Below, piece by piece: positions 12,804 through 24,146 of a stretch of DNA of 64,000 nucleotides. The DNA comes from Brassica napus (Eukaryota; Streptophyta; Magnoliopsida; Brassicales; Brassicaceae). Position 1 is the first letter of the stretch, and every line of letters begins with the position of its first letter. The position numbers were made by a program, and so were the translations under genes. The notes beneath the pieces are model-generated. The model searched no databases. It saw nothing but the letters and a program-made list of their open reading frames with translations, and had not been told where the DNA came from. The stretch lies in the NCBI RefSeq assembly GCF_020379485.1, contig NC_063436.1:30378423-30442422 (forward strand), in the 5' to 3' direction.

Positions 12804-13111
12804 GGCTCCTCCTCCTTATCTCTCTCTCTCTTCTCTCCTCCATATACTCTCACGCTGATCTGTTTTGGGCTTTCATATGGGCCTTTTTATTTCTCTTCAG
12901 CCCAAACCCAAATACTAATGACGCGTAGTAAATAAACAAGCGGGAAGGTCAATTTCGTCAAATAACCGCTTTACAAATCCCGGTTTAGTCGAACTTAATA
13001 TTAAACCCAGAGAATTTGCCCTTGCGTATCACGGTTCGTAAAGAATACATGTTTAATAGGAGGAGGATAAGTATAAACCCTTAACCCCCTTTATCAATCG
13101 CTTACTCAACC
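12804..13111. promoter_or_regulatory. Shared divergent promoter with TGGGCC/TGGGCT motifs
   Basis: 308 bp separate two divergent start codons. TTGGGCT (12865-12871), TGGGCC (12878-12883) and AGCCCA (12899-12904) are site-II-type motifs common in promoters of broadly expressed plant genes. A CT-rich run (12810-12842) lies on the leader side of the minus-strand gene. Confidence 0.5.
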
Positions 13112-16100
13112 ATGGATTACGCAACCAAAGTATCGATTCACATTGATGACGAAGACGATGAGGAGGAGGTTTGCAGGATTTGCAGAAACCCAGGGGATGC
13201 GGATACTCCGCTTCGGTACCCGTGCGCTTGCAGCGGTAGCATCAAGTTCGTTCACGAGGATTGCCTCCTTCAGTGGCTTAGCTTCTCCAAAGCTCGTCAC
13301 TGCGAGGTTTGCAAGCACAGTTTCTCATTCTCGCCGCTTTACGCTGAAAACGCTCCCACGAGGCTCCCTTTTCACGAGTTCGCTGTTGGCGTTGCGATGA
13401 AAGCTTGCAATAGCCGTCTTCCGCGGTTGAGCTTCGTGCTTTGCGTCTGGCTTCTCACCGTTCCTTTCGTTACGTTTTGGATGTGGAGATTGTCTTTCCT
13501 GCGGCGTTTTGGTGAAATGTCCACCACGGTTGTTCTCAGTGATTGTTTGCTTGGGTTTATACTATCAGCGAGTATCATGTTCGTTATCCGTGAAGCGGCG
13601 TCGTTTAGGGATTACTTTAGGCATTTGAGAGTTTCATTGTATGAGCTGGTTGGATTGGAGGGTCCGTTGTTTCGTTTGGTTGAGAATGCATTTAGTGTAA
13701 GTTTGATTGTTTATTTTCTTATTTCTGTTTTGACCCTCTCATTAAAAATTGTACATGATGGGCATATACTTTTGCAGGTCCTGGCAAGCAATATGTTATT
13801 CATTGGTGGTGTCATCTTTGTTCCCTTCACACTTGGACGGGTTATATTGTACCATTTTGCTGATACTGGTCTATCGTTGAGAAATATTTTAACTCTGAGT
13901 CTGAACAATGTGCTGACTGCTGCTGTCTCGATCTCGAATTTGACTAACAATGGTCAGCTCACAGAAATGGTGAAAGTCAATGGAAGTGAATTGAGTGGAG
14001 CAATCAATAATACACTATTTGTTGCTGCTGGTCTCTCATCAACGCTATATGATGTTACAACTCTGACTGCTGGGTATATGTTTATTGTCTTTCTGGTGTT
14101 AATTTACCTTGGAATCACTGCGCTGATTCGATATTTCAAGGATGAGCCATTGACTGTTGAGGGAGTTTATGGGATCGCTTGGATAGTAGAAACTGTGTCA
14201 CCTCTCCTTGGGCAGTTCTTGGTAGTAATGAGACTAGGAATCAGACTTGCCTCTTTTTTGGTCGTCATGTTTGGCGTCTTCCCCCTCATGTGCGGGTGGT
14301 GGCTAGATGTTTGCACGGTTACAATGTTTGGTCAAACAATGTCCTACAGACTACAGTTTTTATCAGTTTCTCCACTTGCAAGCTCACTTGTTCATTGGGT
14401 TGTTGGAGCCGTGTACGACTGGTATTCACTAATATTGGAGAACCTTCTTCGACAGGTACCGTGTTCCCCTGCTCATAATTTTGTCTTTTTTTTTCCCCTC
14501 TGCTACTATCTAATCATTGTTCCCCACTTTTGTGCTAATTTGCAGGTTCTTCGCCCTGAAGTTTTGTATTTCCTTTATGGTCCGGAAGATGATGATGATG
14601 AGGAGACAATCCGTTATTTGATTCATGATCCAGTACACAAGATTGCTCGGGATGGTTTCTTATCTGGTGCACAGTATGGGAGTTGGATTGTCTTGCTGGT
14701 GTTTTTACCAGTTAAACTTGCGATATGGATGGCTCCTTCAGTCTTCCCTCTCGACATATCGTAAGAAACATTTTCTTACATTTTGTTTTTGGAGATTATG
14801 TGTTTGAGTATTATGTCTTTCCTAACTTGTGCATCTACACAGTGTATCGGACCCTTTCACTGAGATTCCTGCCGGCATTCTCCTGCTTACAATATGCACA
14901 CCATTTATCATCGAGCATTTTAGTATCCAGACCACAGTTGTGTCCCTTCTACGGTGCTGGTTCACATGCGTCGGTTGGGCCCTTGGTTTGACAGATTTTC
15001 TCTTGCTAAAACCAGAGGACAACCGAAATGATGAACCAGGAAGGCAGAACATAGAACAAGTGTTGCATGTCGTTGAGCCTGACATGGCCATGGCTGCTCA
15101 TCCAGCCCCTGATGACCCAAAAAGAAGTCTCCTCCAAGAGTAAGTTCTTTAGAAATAACCTTGTAGCTTGTTCTAATGCTTGAAGAATTGTTTGGTGTAT
15201 AGAGTTGACTATTGCATCAATATTTCCATTAGACCTTACCATGAAATGAAGCTAATTTTTATTTAGCAGGTACAACTTGCAGCTCCGGATAACCCTTCTT
15301 CTACTTGTTGCATCGGTTACTCTTCTTCTGGTCCATTCTACATTGATTGTTGCACCAGTTTCTCTTGGTCGTACTCTGTTTAACGCCATCCCAGTTCTCC
15401 CAAGAACGCATGGAATCAAATGCAATGGTAAATATGACCGTCTGCTTCATTCTTTCAAACATATACAAAATTTTAACAGAATCTTCTCCTAAATTTTGTA
15501 GATTTGTATGCTTTCTTCATTGGCACGTATGTCTTTTGGACTACCATATCTGGTGCCATGTATGCTGTCGAGCACGTCAAGTCAGAGAGGAGTTCAGTCT
15601 TGCTTAGCCAAATATGGAAATGGTGTGGGATTGTCATCAAGAGCTCGGTGCTTTTAGGCATATGGGTAAGTGGTTTGTTATACTGGTTGTTTTCTTATCA
15701 GCTTTTTTTGAGACACTCCAAACTCATTTGACTCTTGATTCTTACTGAACTGGTTCTTATCATTCCGGTACTAATCGGACTTCTGTTTGAGCTTTTGGTG
15801 ATTGTCCCAATAAGAGTCCCAGTAGATGAAAGCCCTGTCTTTATCCTGTATCAAGACTGGGCTCTTGGCCTCATCATTTTGAAGATCTGGACTAGACTGG
15901 TAAGTATGTTTCCCTCACGGCCTTTAAAAAAAAAATATATATATATATATATATCTTGTCACTGAAAGATAACGACAATGGATATGTAATGCTTCAGATG
16001 GTGGATGATAGCTGGAGAGCAAAGTTTGAGAGAGTAAAAGAAGATGGCTTCTCAAGGCTTCAGGGGTTATGGGTACTGAGAGAGATTGTATTCCCGGTCG

Positions 16101-16417
16101 TGATGAAACTGCTAACGGCACTATGCGTGCCTTATGTCCTGGCGAGAGGAGTGTTCCCAATGCTCGGATGTACGCTAGTTGTGAACTCGGCGGTCTACAG
16201 ATTCGCTTGGATAGGTTATCTCTCGGCGAGCCTCTTGTGCTTCTGTGTAAAAAGATGCCAAGTCTGGTTCAGAAACCTTCACAACTCTATCCGTGATGAT
16301 CGTTATATCATTGGTCAGAGACTCCATAACTCTGGGGAGGAAGCTGCTGCTTTGGCTATAAAGAAAAACCAAAGCAGTGAAGTTGCAGGAGATGGTGGAC
16401 TTAGACGTGCAATCTAA
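13112..16417 (+). CDS. CER9: CER9/SUD1-like ER membrane RING-CH ubiquitin ligase, shortened copy, possibly decaying
   Basis: Homologue of yeast Doa10, an ER-membrane E3 ligase that in plants affects cuticle wax and sterol synthesis. Exons: 13112-13696, 13778-14455, 14546-14760, 14843-15139, 15270-15427, 15502-15665, 15753-15899, 15998-16417; joined they would give 887 residues, against about 1,100 in Arabidopsis from memory. The RING-CH ligands are complete: C21, C24, C38, C40, H48, C51, C64, C67. Many membrane segments follow. Compared with the family it lacks the Ser-rich N-terminus, the acidic region before the second membrane block, and a few residues at exon joins (TRL-MVDDSW). The intron before 15753 ends in ...GAACTG, with TG where AG is expected. 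The nearest upstream AG (15700-15701) is in frame but leads into a TGA at 15729-15731. So either a rare acceptor is used or the protein loses its last ~190 residues. The seven other exon starts follow AG. Confidence 0.75.
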
Positions 16418-17355
16418 CAAGAAGCTTAGAAAAGAAGATTATGTGAAGGATAAGCCAATATAAAAATGTGTTAGTGTCCCTAGCAGTTCCAGTGGAACAC
16501 CATTGTATATATCTAATTAAATATAGTTTTAGCAAGTCAAATCTTATTATATTGGTATATGACTATATGTTGTAATCTATGAATGTGCCCGTAACATTAT
16601 ATCGCTGAAGACGGGTTACTAGTGTTCACGGAAGATGAAATTGGTATCGATAAGGTCCACTGCTGGTTATGGCCCTATCTGCCCTTTTGACTGTCAATGC
16701 TGCTTCTATTGTTCTTTTTTCTTTCTTAAACCAATTTTAAAGCTTTATTGTACATTGAAAAGTGGATCAATTCAGATGAATAATCTTAGTTGACACAGGT
16801 TGTGATGCTTGGATGTCTTGTTTGGTTAAAGTCTTTATCATTGCTTGTGGTGTGTAACATTCATGATTCTTGTTTTCCAGCACATTACAAAGTTAAGTCT
16901 AAATTTTGGTGCGTGAATGTGACAAGTAGATGACATTCATGGTTTGAAGTTTATATTAAAGTGTGATAGGACTATTCCTCAGTAGATATTACATCTGATT
17001 TCAACGATCACGACATAAAAATCAAACAACAATTAAAGCCAAAAGAGCGTTCAGATTTGGGTTTCTTCTTGGACTTTGTTATTTGAAACTTTGGAAAGAA
17101 AAAAAAGGTGGGGGAAAAAATCACCCAACCAAAATTGAAGAACCAAAACACGGACCAGTCGACCATGTATGAAACATGTGGATGGTGTCCCCACCAATCA
17201 CAAACTTGTCTACTTTTTTTACCACCCAATCAAACACAACTCTTCTCTTTCTTCTCCCCTTTTCTCAAGTTTCAACCTTTATTTCTCTCACCAACAAGTA
17301 ATTGTTTTTATTTTGCGTTGGGATTCGTGAGAAAACAGAGGAGGATAAGCTAATC
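16418..17355. other. Intergenic region between CER9-like and CBSX2
   Basis: Holds the 3' UTR of the CER9-like gene and the promoter of CBSX2. No gene is seen; in Arabidopsis, from memory, a poly(A)-binding-protein gene lies at this place, and it is missing here. Confidence 0.45.
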
Positions 17356-18857
17356 ATGGGTTCGATCTCTCTGTCAAATTCTCTGCCCATACCGCGACTT
17401 CCACTACATACATCATCACTCAATCCATGCCTTCCTTCATCCTTCTCTCTTCCTTCTCGTCGCTCCACTTTTTCACCGCTAGTCTCGGCCTCTGCCGTCT
17501 TCGCAGCTCCTTCCGGCGTTAATAACTCTGTTCCTGTGAGTGCTTATTATTCACCCTTTTCATTTTAAAAATTGAAACTTTTTTTGCTTGGTTGGTTGAT
17601 CATGTGAGATTTGTTTTCAGGGTAAAAACGGGGGTTACACAGTTGGTGATTTCATGACAGGGAAACAGCATCTTCATGTTGTTAAGCCCTCAACATCGGT
17701 TGATGATGGTACGTATTCCAAAGATGAAAAAAAAACGTTACTTGTATGTCTCTAATTCTATAGTCTGTTTTTTTTTTCTCTCTTTGAAATGTTAACAGCA
17801 TTGGAACTTCTGGTTGAGAAGAAAGTCACGGGCTTGCCTGTAATTGATGATGATTGGAATCTGGTATATAGCCTTTTCTCTCTTTTGTTTGTTATTGTGT
17901 TGTGTCTGAAGCTCGTGATTAGCCCATAGTATATATATGAATGAGATTTTACTTACTCCTCTGCTCTAATTTCCCCTGTAGGTTGGCGTTGTTTCTGATT
18001 ACGACTTGCTTGCACTTGACTCCATTTCTGGTAACGTATCCAACTTTCTGTTTAATCTTCAGTTGAGTTTCTTTGTGTAATGAATCACCAAAGTATATGG
18101 TTTTGAATATTTTAAATCAGTTAGTAAGGAGATAAGACTCGTAATTCGTTTTGTATGATCTCAAATCTAGACTAAAGGTGGATCTTAGTATGGTTGGCAC
18201 ATAGTTTAGTTTTCTTGCTTAGTTCGGTTCATGGGTTTGTTTGGTGAAGCAAACTCTAACCTCTATGTCTTTTGGAATTATAGGCCGGAGCAGCCAAAAT
18301 GATACAAACATGTTCCCTAACGTGGACAGTTCGTGGAAAGTACGTTTTTATTTATCCACTTTTTTTTGCTATTTATATCAGGACAATTGTTTGTCACCGT
18401 TTGATGAAACTCTCCTGGAACTTATATGATATTTGGACTTGTCTTTTTGTCAGACATTTAACGAACTCCAGAAGCTGATAAGCAAGACACATGGGAAAGT
18501 AGTTGGAGATTTGATGACGCCTTCTCCTCTTGTTGTCCGTGGTTCTACCAATTTAGAAGATGCTGCCAGGTACCATCCTCCTTGCAGAATATTAGCTCAG
18601 CTTTAAAAAATAAATCTCTAACCACTTCTTGCCTCCAGGTTGCTACTGGAAACAAAGTTCAGAAGGTTACCAGTCGTGAATTCAGATGGAAAACTGGTGA
18701 GAGAATCTCAACTTTTTCTTCTTCTTTTTTGGTTTGATCTGACCTTTGTCTTTTGTCTGTGATTGGTGGCAACAAAAAAAAGATTGGGATCCTAACAAGG
18801 GGGAACGTTGTAAGGGCTGCACTGCAGATCAAGCGGGAAACCGAGAACTCAACCTAG
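17356..18857 (+). CDS. CBSX2: CBS-domain protein of the chloroplast, thioredoxin regulator
   Basis: Two-CBS-domain protein that, in Arabidopsis, binds and activates plastid thioredoxins in response to adenylates. Eight exons: 17356-17535, 17621-17708, 17799-17863, 17982-18030, 18284-18339, 18454-18569, 18639-18696, 18783-18857, giving 228 residues. Residues 1 to about 60 are Ser/Pro-rich with basic residues and almost no acids (MGSISLSNSLPIPRLPL...), as in a chloroplast transit peptide. CBS1 runs from about 67 (TVGDFMTG) to 127 (LVGVVSDYDLLAL). CBS2 runs from about 163 (VVGDLMTPSPLVV) to 222 (LIGILTRGNVVRAA). All borders are GT-AG and phases agree throughout. CBSX1 is the close paralogue; position in the block favours CBSX2. 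Confidence 0.9.
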
Positions 18858-19880
18858 CTAGCAGCTGGTATAGAGCAGAGTTCTTAAACCTGCCATATAA
18901 TAGTTGATAGCAAATCTATTTATTCGATTGATAAAAGTATATATAATATGTACCTATCCCCCTCTCATTTGTCTACCTTCACAAGCAAATTTTTTTACCT
19001 TAGGAGTAACTATTTGTCAAACTCAGAATTCAAGACGATTGGTATCTCATATTATTATATTTTTCGTGTAGCACAAGAAGTCCACTCTCTAATAATCTTA
19101 TATAACCAACAAACACAACGACCAAACAGAAGTCGAACTAGCTCAGTAGGAGTAACAATGGTGTTGGTGTTTTTTTCTTACCTCCTCGAGGGCAGTGGTA
19201 TAGTATGCCTGACTTAGACGTCTCTACAACATGCTGTTAAAAAGAATGTAGAGTAACTCAGGGAAGGATAGTTCATGGCCATGTTACTAATATTGCTCAA
19301 AGATTCTCTTCAATGTGTGTATATGCCAAGTCCTGAAGCTTGGAAGAGGCTCGCAAAAGTCTCCGACCCAAATGCCTCAAACAGACTTTGTCACTTGGAG
19401 AACCTTTGATTTCTGGTTTACTCACAGCTTGATCGACCCAGTGATGCGCTGCTCTTGTTTGTCCAGCGTGGTTAAAACCTGCTGCAGCTGAGTTCACACT
19501 TGTGTCTCATTTGAGTGCTCACGTCGGTAGCTCTCTTCGTGACATGTACACACGTTATGGATGATGCACAATTGGTCTTGTTGTGGCTTTCGCAAGAACA
19601 CACTTATTGAATGCACATGTATGTGAAGTCGGTATTTAATATATATTTATGTAAAGTCAAAGTTACGATCATGACCTTACGATACGCGTGTTTGGCTCTT
19701 TGAAAGCAACTTCTGGGAAAGTCGAATTATTTATACTTAAAGATATTTAAATCACGGACCTTCTCTTCGATTCAGCTCATCCTCATTACTTTCCTCAATC
19801 TCTCGTTTATCCTTTCAAACCCTAACCTCTCTCTCTCTCGGTAGCAATCGAATCTTCTTCACTTCAATTCAATTCAATTC
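18858..19880. other. Intergenic region with an unidentified, probably broken coding remnant
   Basis: About 19310-19560 has higher GC and codon-like texture on the plus strand (for example LEEARKSLRPKCLKQTLS, then PAWLKPAAAEFTLVSHLSAH) but is cut by stops. I do not recognise it. The last 150 bp before 19881 contain CTCTCTCTCTCT (about 19830) and AATTCAATTCAATTC, probably promoter and leader of the C2-domain gene. Confidence 0.35.
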
Positions 19881-21899
19881 ATGTCGACGATGTCGGGTAT
19901 TCAAGGCCAGATCCTCGAGGTCACTGGTTAGTAGTGTCCTTCCCTTCGATTCATTTCTCTTCCCCTGATTCGATTCGATTCTCAGCAAAGTTTAATTTTG
20001 TCTTTTTCCTTTGTGATTTTTCAGTGGTTGGTTGCCAGAAACTGAAAGACACGGAATGGTTCTCGAGGCAAGATCCATACGTTGTCCTCGAGTATAGCGG
20101 CACTAGGCACCGTACCCGAACCTGCACAGGTTCGGATCCGAACCCAAATTTTAGAATCTTTTTCTACTTAAAGTTAGTTTTGATTTGATTGGTTGGTGGG
20201 TTTCAGATGGTGGGAAGAACGCAGTGTTTCAAGAGAAGTTTATGTTCACTTTGCTTGAAGGACTTAGGGATCTTAAAGTTGCTGTTTGGAATAGTAACAC
20301 TCTCTCCACTGATGACTTCATTGGCAATGCTACGTATGTACTTTTCATCTCTACACTTCATTCTTCTTGTGCTTTGATTCAGATTTGGGATTTGACTCTC
20401 TTTTTTCGTCTGTTTGTTTGTTCTTTTGTTTGTTGTGATTAGGATTCAGTTGCAGAAGGTTCTTTCTCAAGGATACGACGACTGTACCTGGACTCTTCAG
20501 ACCAAAACTGGCAGGTAGCTTCATTGGTCTTCACTAGTTTCGCTGACTTTTGCTTTGAGGACATCATGTTTGTGACTACCTAGTTGGATTTTTTATCTGA
20601 TTTTTGGTGATGCGTATGCCCATAATCTCGAAGAAACACTTTTGATGTAGTTTTTTTAGTAGCATACAGTGCTTGAATAATATTTAATTTCCTCATTTGG
20701 TTGCTGCCTTCCTGTGCCCGGTGCTTTCTACTTTAGTGAAATGATTACTTCTTGCCACTTATTTATATTCTTTACATGGGAACATGGTTTCTTTTTGTTC
20801 ACTGATAAGCAGTGTTTTATGTGGAGTTTCTTGTCATCTTTTCTTTTAGTAGAAATGCAAGATTTATTTTTATTTCAGCAAAATTGCACTTCTTTGTTTG
20901 TGTGTTTCCTTCCTAGTGTAATGTGATGAGAGAATCTTGCAATACTCATGTTTCTACACTGAGCTGACTCAACCATTCATCAAATTGGGTTTTTGTGGAA
21001 CTGAACCTACTGAGATATATCTCTTGTTAAGTTGCCTAAAAATTAGCAGTGAGGTCTCATTTAAACGCTGTAATGTCAATTAGAATCATAGAATTTTAAC
21101 CATGGCGGATATGTATGACTCAGTGACTGACTGGAACTTTCGTTATCTTATATTCCCTAAAGTCAGTTACAACAATCTGCAAAGATTTTGGTAGCTTGTT
21201 CTCAGTGTTTTCTCCTTGTAATTATTTGATTATAAATTCTTCTAAAAATGCATTACCTTTGTCTTGCAGATTTGCGGGAGAAGTAAGACTAATACTGCAT
21301 TATGCAGGCGCAAAGGTAAAGCCAAGACTTCATTAGCAACACTGAGTTACATCTTTCATTTATTGACAAAACGGGGCTTTAAAGATAAAATCTGTTTCTT
21401 GTATGCAGAAACAAAATTACGGGTCTGCGCCATCAGCACCACCATATGCCCCTCAAGTACCTCAATACTCAGCACCGCCTGCTCCATCTCCATATTCATC
21501 ACCACCATACGCTGGACCATCTCCGTACCCACAAGGACAATACTCTCAGCCGCAATCGGCATACCCACCAGTTTCAGCTTATCCTCCTCAGCCGTCTGCG
21601 TATCCTCCTCCTCCCTCAACTGCGTATCCTCCCGCTCCTTCAGCTTACCCTCCAGGCCCTTCGGCGTACCCTCCAGGCCCTTCGGCGTTCCCTCCTCCTC
21701 CGCCATCCTCAGCAGCTTACCCTCCTCCTCCATACCCTCCTCAACCATCACCATATTACCCACAAGGTACATTAATACTCTTTTTTTCTTCTGATCTAAG
21801 GTTTGCTTGTTTGTTCTTGCTCAGTGGTGGTTGATATTGTATTCTTCTTCTTCTTCTTCAGGTCCATATCCAGGACAATACCCTCCGCCTCCGTACTAA
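19881..21899 (+). CDS. C2-domain protein with Pro/Tyr-rich C-terminus (SRC2-like, At4g34150-like)
   Basis: Seven exons (19881-19926, 20025-20129, 20207-20333, 20443-20514, 21270-21315, 21409-21766, 21862-21899) join in frame to 263 residues. Residues 1 to about 130 form a single C2 domain (ILEVTVVGCQKL, then RQDPYVVLEYSG, then DDFIGNATIQL), expected to bind phospholipid, perhaps with calcium. Residues about 133-263 are a low-complexity tail of SAYPP / SAYPPGP repeats, like the tails of SRC2 proteins that respond to cold and associate with membranes. The long fourth intron (755 bp) has no insertion I can name. The repeat tail is coded by near-identical 24-base units at about 21650-21690, which may vary between accessions. 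Confidence 0.88.
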
Positions 21900-22703
21900 A
21901 GCTCCGGCGTTTAGAATTGACAGGAAAATGGTTATGATGCATAGATCATAATACTAGCCGATGCTATTCCTAAACTTGTGACGATTTTTTTGTTCTTTCT
22001 TTTAATCTTCCCTGTGCTTTTGTTGGCCTTTGCGAAATGTAGCTTAATGGTTAGTTTTATGCGATGGTCAGTGAGACTCATTGGGGAAGTTTAGATATGT
22101 TCATATTAAGCCAGCTTGCAAATTTATGTTGCAGAATAATCGAATTATTTACCTTTAAAAAGACCTTATATTGTGGTGTGTATGTGTGTGTGTGATTCAT
22201 CTTTTTTAGTCACAATTTCTTAAGAGCAGCTAATCATCGAACTGCTCAGTGATTAGTATATAATTTATTTGGTCAATGTCTATCTAGCCCGATGTTTTAA
22301 AAGTCTTTAACAAAACATTGTTGACAATCGGCAATAAAGTTGTAGAATCTAAGTATATTAGCCGACAGATTCAACTACACTTTGGTTTCTCGATCTCTAC
22401 TCCACTGAGTAAAAGTGGGTAAAGACTAAAGAGGGAAACAGACACATAAGAAAATGAAAAATAGTTGATAAGAAAAAAACCGAAAAATAGAAAAGAAACT
22501 TGCACATTATTTTGATTAAGAAAAACAGGTATATTGCGAGAGTAAAAGACAAACGTGAAACCTCATAAATAAATCTTCTTCTACTCGCTCTCCTTCTCAC
22601 TTCCAGCTTTTCTCCTCTTTTTCTCTCTCTCTCTCTCTCTAGTCTCTTCTCTTTGTAGCTGCCCTGCTACAGCTAATCTCTGCACGTTTCCATAGAGAGG
22701 ACG
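21900..22703. promoter_or_regulatory. Spacer and CYCD3;1 upstream region
   Basis: Contains the 3' UTR of the C2-domain gene and the cyclin promoter. A TATA-like CATAAATAAAT lies near 22564. A pyrimidine-rich leader follows, with a CT dinucleotide run at about 22621-22642. Confidence 0.4.
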
Positions 22704-22757
22704 ATGAGTCTTTCTCCGAGAGATTTTCTCTCTTTCATCTTATCTTCTTCTAGGTAA
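22704..22757 (+). CDS. Upstream ORF in the CYCD3;1 leader
   Basis: ATG AGT CTT ... AGG TAA, 17 codons (begins MSLSPRD, ends SSSR). It ends 68 bases before the cyclin ATG and is in a different frame. If the transcript starts near the TATA-like site at 22564, this uORF is in the leader and could lower translation of the cyclin. Its start context (ACGATGA) is weak. Confidence 0.4.
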   Translation: MSLSPRDFLSFILSSSR

Positions 22758-22825
22758 TGCTCCTCTGAGCCTACCTAATAACCAAAGAGCTTATCTTCTT
22801 CTTCTCATTCTTGAGTTTATCCACA

Positions 22826-24146
22826 ATGGCGATTCGTAAGGAGGACGAAAGTAGAGAAGAACAGAGCACTTCGTTTCTTCTTGATGCTCTCTACTGCGAA
22901 GAAGAGAAATGGGAAGACGAAGAAGAAGCACAAGAAGTTGAAGAAAACTCTTCCTTTTCCTCCTCGTCTCCTACTTCACCACTGGTTCTTCTGCAGCAAG
23001 ATTTGTACTGGGAAGACGAAGATCTGGTCACTCTCTTCTCCAAAGAAGAAGAACAAAGACTCAGCCGTCTCGATGATGTTTATCTCGCCACGGATCGAAA
23101 AGAAGCTGTGGGTTGGATTCTGAGAGTCAACGCTCGTTATGGGTTCTCTACTTTGACTGCTGTTTTAGCCATAACCTACCTAGACAAGTTCATCTGTAGC
23201 TACAGCTTACAGAGAGACAAACCATGGATGCTTCAGCTCGTTTCTGTTGCGTGTCTCTCTCTAGCTGCTAAAGTCGAAGAAGTCCATGTCCCTCTTCTTC
23301 TAGACTTTCAAGTAAATGTCTACACTAAAGATCATTTCCCTTAAAGTCTCGCCTTTTTAAATCTCTCTGTTTTGGGTTTGTAGGTGGAGACTAAGTATGT
23401 GTTCGAAGCAAAAACCATACAGAGAATGGAGCTGCTGCTTCTCTCTACACTCCAATGGAAGATGCATCTCGTTACTCCACTTTCGTTTCTAGACCACATC
23501 ATCAGGAGATTGGGTCTTAAAAACAACTCTCACTGGGATTTCCTCAACAGATGTCACCGTCTCATCCTCTCTGTAATCTCCGGTTCGTAAACGACAAAAA
23601 CAAACCCCATTTCGTTTATCATCTACTGACATTCTTGTGTGTTTTGTCAGATTCAAGATTTGTCGGCTACCTCCCATCAGTTGTTGCCGCAGCTACCATG
23701 ATGCGAATTATAGATCAAGTTGAGACCTTTGACCCTCTCTCACACCAAACCAACCTCCTCGGTGTCCTTAACATAACCAAGGTTAGCTTTTTATCACTCC
23801 ACCAGTAAAACTCTGTTTCACTCTGGCATTTTCACGAACACTTATCGTGCATTAACAGGAAAAGGTTGAAGCTTGCTACAATCTCATCCTCCAGTTACCA
23901 TTGGATCACATGGGTTTACAGATCGAAACCCAATCTTGCCGCAAACGCAAGAGTCGCGACTCATCATCGTCGTTGAGCAGCCCAAGCTGCGTGATCGATT
24001 CAAACCCGTTCAATAGCGACGAGAGTTCAAACGATTCGTGGTCAGCGAGTTCGTGCAATCCACCATCTTCTTCGCCGCAACAAGAACAACAAGAACCTCC
24101 GTTGAAGAAGACGAAGATGGAGAAACCGATTGTGCATCTGTCGTAG
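22826..24146 (+). CDS. CYCD3-1: D-type cyclin CYCD3;1
   Basis: D-type cyclin that pairs with CDKA, phosphorylates RBR and links cytokinin and sugar signals to G1/S entry in the nucleus. Four exons (22826-23311, 23384-23582, 23651-23781, 23859-24146) give 367 residues. The RBR-binding LxCxE motif is L22-Y-C-E-E26. The cyclin N-box holds REAVGWILRV-like DRKEAVGWILRVNARYGFS and LAAKVEEVHVPLLLDFQ. The C-box follows (FVGYLPSVVAAATMM). The Ser/Glu-rich tail and SSSSLSSPSC stretch fit a PEST-like degradation region. The C-terminus has a basic cluster CRKRKSR and ends KPIVHLS. The start is in CACAATGGC. Confidence 0.95.

Noticed and set aside
13697..13777. Reading through from 13696 to 13778 without an intron in the CER9-like gene
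   Set aside because: The 81 bases are open but start GTAAGT, end TTTGCAG and interrupt the conserved AFS-VLASN join, so they are an intron whose length is a multiple of three.
21356..21772. Minus-strand 138-codon frame rich in Glu/Lys
   Set aside because: Shadow of the Pro/Tyr-rich exon of the C2-domain gene on the plus strand.
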